This document shows, one piece after another, positions 61,785-64,000 of a DNA stretch of 64,000 nt. A model generated the notes under the pieces. That model worked only from the letters and a program-made list of their open reading frames with translations. It made no database searches and was not told the origin of the DNA. How positions within the stretch are numbered: position 1 is the stretch's first letter; each line of letters starts with the position of its first letter. The position numbers were made by a program, and so were the translations under genes. The stretch covers positions 186,001-250,000 of the forward strand of contig NZ_CP108487.1 in the NCBI RefSeq assembly GCF_036226525.1, in the 5' to 3' direction. The DNA comes from Kribbella sp. NBC_01245 (GTDB taxonomy: Bacteria > Actinomycetota > Actinomycetes > Propionibacteriales > Kribbellaceae).

Positions 61785-62617
61785 CCATCTCGGCGTACCT
61801 GCTGCCGGGAGACTGGGTTCGTCCGGAAGGGATCACGCTCGGGCCTTCCAATGACTTCTTCAGCGGCAGCAGCGCCGACGGGACGATCTACCGCTGCAAT
61901 CTGATGGAGCCGACCGCCGAGGTGTGGTCGCCGCCGGGCGTGGACGGCCGGACTGTTGCCTTAGGCATGGACCTGTACGGCGAGGCGCAGTTGGTGGTTT
62001 GCGGCGGGAGGACCGGCGCTCTTTTTGTGTACGACGTGGCCGGTCGAGCCTTGATTTCGAAGCGTGTCGTTGACGGGTATCTCAATGACGTGCTGGTGGT
62101 GGGGAATCGCGCCTATGCGACGGATTCGTCCCGGCCGGTCGTTTGGGAGTTCGACCTGCTCGGCAATGAAGCCCCGAAGCCGATCGACTTGGTGGGCGCG
62201 GGATCGGGCGCTTACTTGAACGGGATCGCGGCCACGGCCGACGGCACCGCTCTGCTCGTTGCCGCGCAGGGCACTGAGGTTCTCTGGCGGGTGGAGTTGG
62301 CGGATGGATCGGCTTGTGCGATCGCTCGTGATTTCGCCGCGGATGGGCTGCTGTTGCTCGGCGACACGTTGATCGGGGTGTGTAATCGCGGGGAGACGGT
62401 CGAGACGGCGGAGTTCTTTCTTGCTGCGCTGGGGCTTACCGATAATGCGCGGAGTGCGGCGCTGATCGGAACGTTCGCGGATCCGCGCTTCGATACGCCG
62501 ACCACGTTGGTTGCCGATGGCAATCGTCTGCTGGTCGTCAATGCGCAGTTTGCCAAGGGGGCGGCCGCCGCGCCGCCGTTCCAGGTGTTGGTCGTACCCA
62601 CTCCGGCTTTTCGCTGA
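61781..62617 (+). CDS. SMP-30/gluconolactonase-like protein
   Basis: A 278-residue six-bladed beta propeller of the SMP-30/gluconolaconase/LRE-like group: PEGITLGPSNDFFSGSSADG, then YLNDVLVVGNRAYATDSSRP and YLNGIAATADGTALLVAAQG, with the N and D metal ligands in YLND and YLNG loops. It may hydrolyse a lactone. The GTG start at 61781 overlaps the amidohydrolase stop, so the two act in one pathway. The frame is open further upstream but only as a shadow of that gene. Confidence 0.85.
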   Translation: MTISAYLLPGDWVRPEGITLGPSNDFFSGSSADGTIYRCNLMEPTAEVWSPPGVDGRTVALGMDLYGEAQLVVCGGRTGALFVYDVAGRALISKRVVDGYLNDVLVVGNRAYATDSSRPVVWEFDLLGNEAPKPIDLVGAGSGAYLNGIAATADGTALLVAAQGTEVLWRVELADGSACAIARDFAADGLLLLGDTLIGVCNRGETVETAEFFLAALGLTDNARSAALIGTFADPRFDTPTTLVADGNRLLVVNAQFAKGAAAAPPFQVLVVPTPAFR

Positions 62618-62646
62618 GCGGTAGGTGTTTCTTGGGAGGCGTTGGG

Positions 62647-62910
62647 TCAGTTGGTGGTTACGAGGGTGGCGCCCGGCTCGATGGCAGCGGCGTCGGCTCG
62701 GTCGATCACAAGGGTGCGCCGGTCGGGCTCGTGAGTGCCGGTTAGGAACTCGATCGCGATCACTCTTGCGGTGCGGTTGTTCGCCTCGTTCGAGAGGGTC
62801 ATGCCTTGGTGGATGACGCCTGAGGTGAGGTGGCCGACCACCAGCAGCCCACCGCGCGAGGCGATATCGAAGACTTCGACGATCGCGAAGTGAACTCGGG
62901 TTGGTGTCAT
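62647..62910 (-). CDS. EF-Tu domain-2-like small protein
   Basis: An 87-residue protein forming one small beta barrel: TRVHFAIVEVFDIASRGGLL, then VVGHLTSGVIHQGMTL and RTLVIDRADAAAIEPGATLV. The pattern F-x-V-F-x-I-x-x-R-G-x-x-V-x-G is that of domain 2 of translation GTPases without the GTPase. Stand-alone copies occur in actinobacteria with no known role. The ATG at 62910 is coupled (ATGA) to the upstream gene. Confidence 0.7.
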   Translation of the reverse strand: MTPTRVHFAIVEVFDIASRGGLLVVGHLTSGVIHQGMTLSNEANNRTARVIAIEFLTGTHEPDRRTLVIDRADAAAIEPGATLVTTN

Positions 62911-63305
62911 GGCTGGTCGGTCTCGCCGCGGGAGATGACGATCGCCTTGAAGAGGAAGCGGACTGCCCGGTCGCATACGCGATAGACGGCCGTGACCGAA
63001 TCGCCGTCGCCGTCGACGCCGAAACCCCTGGCAGCGGCGAGGCGGAGGTCTTCGTCCAGCGGAGCGGCCTTGCTCGCCATCCGGCCGGTCTCGTCGACCA
63101 TGTCAGGGACCGATCGGACGTGTGGCACGACGGCCTCTTCGATCACCAGGTACAGCACTTTGCTCAACACCAACAGGGATTCGTGCGTGCTGCCCGGCAG
63201 ATCTAGCAGATAGGCCAGCCGGAATGCCGCGTTCTCCTGATCCCGTTTGATCTCCTCCACATCGCCATACCCCAACACCGCCGCAACCACCGCACCATTG
63301 CTCAC
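62907..63305 (-). CDS. hypothetical protein, co-transcribed with the EF-Tu-like gene
   Basis: A 132-residue protein of unknown family: SNGAVVAAVLGYGDVEEIKR, a helical middle (AAFRLAYLLDLPGSTHESLL) and a C-terminal part DSVTAVYRVCDRAVRFLFKA. It could be a small helical binding protein. I start at the GTG at 63305, with AAAGGTGG upstream; the residues before it in frame look non-coding. It overlaps the next gene by four bases, so both are made together. Confidence 0.6.
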   Translation of the reverse strand: MSNGAVVAAVLGYGDVEEIKRDQENAAFRLAYLLDLPGSTHESLLVLSKVLYLVIEEAVVPHVRSVPDMVDETGRMASKAAPLDEDLRLAAARGFGVDGDGDSVTAVYRVCDRAVRFLFKAIVISRGETDQP

Positions 63306-63542
63306 CCGACCACCTTTCCCAACCATCGCCCCGAATCCCCGACCTTAGTGCCCACCTGGGTCCCACTGCCGTCCTGCCGGGTTTGCGACCGCCAAGTCCA
63401 CGCGGTGAGCGCCTTCGCCGCGATTCTGCCTGTTTGGGGTCGCCGCTTGGACCTGGCGATCGGTCCCGGACGTTCGCGCCCACACAACGGCCGGTTTTCT
63501 ACCGAAACTGGCCGAATCTGGGTGCTGTGTGGTGGTGCACAT

Positions 63543-63634
63543 CCGCAGCGGACGGCCAGCACTACACAAGTCCCGTTTTCGCCTGCCTGAAAGGTTTCAG
63601 GTCCGGGTTATGTAGTGCTGGCGGTCCGCTGCGG
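63543..63634. repeat. 27-bp imperfect inverted repeat with inner hairpin
   Basis: Arms 63543-63569 and 63608-63634 match at 25 of 27 positions. The 38-base spacer itself holds CCTGAAA-GG-TTTCAGG, so the structure is a hairpin on a hairpin. Confidence 0.85.
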
Positions 63635-63872
63635 ACCCCAGCGCAGCCACAACTCCCAATTCGGCCGGGTTGAAACGCTTCACTCACGGGTTGTGGCTGC
63701 GCTGGTGCCCGGACCGGACCGGCAGGCAGGATTCGGGCGGCGAGAAGTGCCCAAACCGGAGTAATGCCTGCGTGGCGGTCCGCCACCCATCGAGTCGTGG
63801 ATTTGCGCGGCCGGCAAGGCCCTTCCCTCCCCCCAATCCACGACTCGACGCACCCGGAGCCCACAAGCGCAT

Positions 63873-63929
63873 CTTCCTGACCGAACTGGACGTTTTCCAG
63901 GCCCGAAAACGTCCAGTTCGGTCAGGAAG
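63873..63929. repeat. 25-bp perfect hairpin with 7-base loop
   Basis: The arm beginning CTTCCTGACCGAACTGG at 63873 is the exact reverse complement of the arm ending at 63929; the loop is CAGGCCC. It is the longest perfect hairpin in the window and would terminate or protect any RNA crossing it. Confidence 0.9.
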
Positions 63930-64000
63930 CAGCCATCCGAGCACCTCACCGCCCGTCAGCTGATCAGCACCCCCGGCGCGGCGGGACGCGGTGCAACCCG
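63930..64000. other. window end, nothing recognised apart from a short palindrome
   Basis: The stretch contains the 10-base palindrome GCTGATCAGC (63959-63968) and no gene start or domain that I can identify. Confidence 0.3.

Larger units (their letters stand above)
63386..63929. repeat. array of six tandem inverted repeats, no gene
   Basis: Six consecutive dyads: 63386-63404 with 63444-63462 (16 of 19 bases); 63488-63497 with 63505-63514; 63543-63569 with 63608-63634; 63638-63653 with 63690-63705 (16 of 16); 63790-63803 with 63835-63848 (14 of 14); and 63873-63897 with 63905-63929 (25 of 25). Open frames here are by-products of composition. Related segments recur inside the array and once at 52.2 kb. 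Confidence 0.85.

Noticed and set aside
63345..63944. Several overlapping open frames at the right end
   Set aside because: They run through long inverted repeats on both strands, have no ribosome sites or domains, and mirror each other.

Overview
The window is a 64 kb stretch of very GC-rich actinobacterial chromosome. The signs are strong GC bias at third codon positions, many GTG and TTG starts, GTGA/ATGA overlaps inside operons, several apparently leaderless starts, F420/PPOX and DUF5997 proteins, a DUF222/HNH (13E12-type) protein, PadR/TetR/WYL/PucR regulators and an actinobacterial-type Zur box. A soil actinomycete of the Kribbella/Nocardioides kind fits, but the genus is inference. There is no prophage, integrase, transposase, rRNA, complete tRNA or CRISPR array.

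Layout. 0-1.7 kb: tail of a CBS-domain gene, an orphan Imm26-like immunity protein, and a debris zone holding a tRNA 3' end and the last 33 codons of an acyl-CoA dehydrogenase. 1.7-13 kb: a beta-propeller-like secreted protein, two unknown membrane proteins, LtrA and a universal stress protein, an NmrA-like reductase with a small coupled gene, a decayed EamA transporter, a RibD/DHFR-like reductase, a cupin, a D-aminoacylase-like amidohydrolase and a phosphotransferase. 13-15.5 kb: a DUF222/HNH protein with a minisatellite. 15.8-31.8 kb: a long, nearly gapless plus-strand operon with a PucR regulator behind it. 31.7-42.6 kb: a UvrA2-like gene broken by one stop codon opposite a WYL regulator, a DUF1524-type nuclease lipoprotein, a secreted hydrolase, a PadR/methyltransferase pair, and a fatty-acid desaturase with its ferredoxin reductase opposite a CdaR/PucR-like regulator. 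42.6-64 kb: an EthA-like monooxygenase, a headless LysR-type protein next to DUF5997, secreted propeller and PhoD proteins, a lipoprotein with NhaA, an unknown four-repeat protein, NUDIX, a methyltransferase with an internal gap behind a Zur-like box, two GT87 mannosyltransferases, a two-component pair, PPOX, TetR with a DUF4386 protein, an amidohydrolase/SMP-30 pair, and a final gene-free block of tandem inverted repeats.

The most coherent system is the 15.8-30 kb operon. It encodes an S12 (beta-lactamase class C fold) hydrolase, a class A beta-lactamase-fold hydrolase, a complete peptide ABC transporter (binding lipoprotein, DppB, a fused DppC-DppD, DppF), an S9 oligopeptidase fused to a second S12 domain, an M20 peptidase, a COG3375-like acetyltransferase and an N-acylamino-acid racemase with every catalytic residue in place. 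The last three match the known N-acyltransferase / N-succinylamino-acid racemase / L-deacylase route from D- to L-amino acids. With the importer and D-selective hydrolase folds in front, the operon reads as a complete import, cleavage and D-to-L conversion line for peptides containing D-amino acids. This function is inferred from gene content and motifs.

Other readable signals are two identical 13-bp TetR operators, PadR and WYL operator candidates, a Zur-like box on a promoter that would give a leaderless mRNA, a seven-codon leader ORF with a perfect ribosome site upstream of phoD, three inverted repeats between ltrA and the NmrA-like gene, and an imperfect dispersed repeat shared by 52.2 kb and the hairpin block at the right end.
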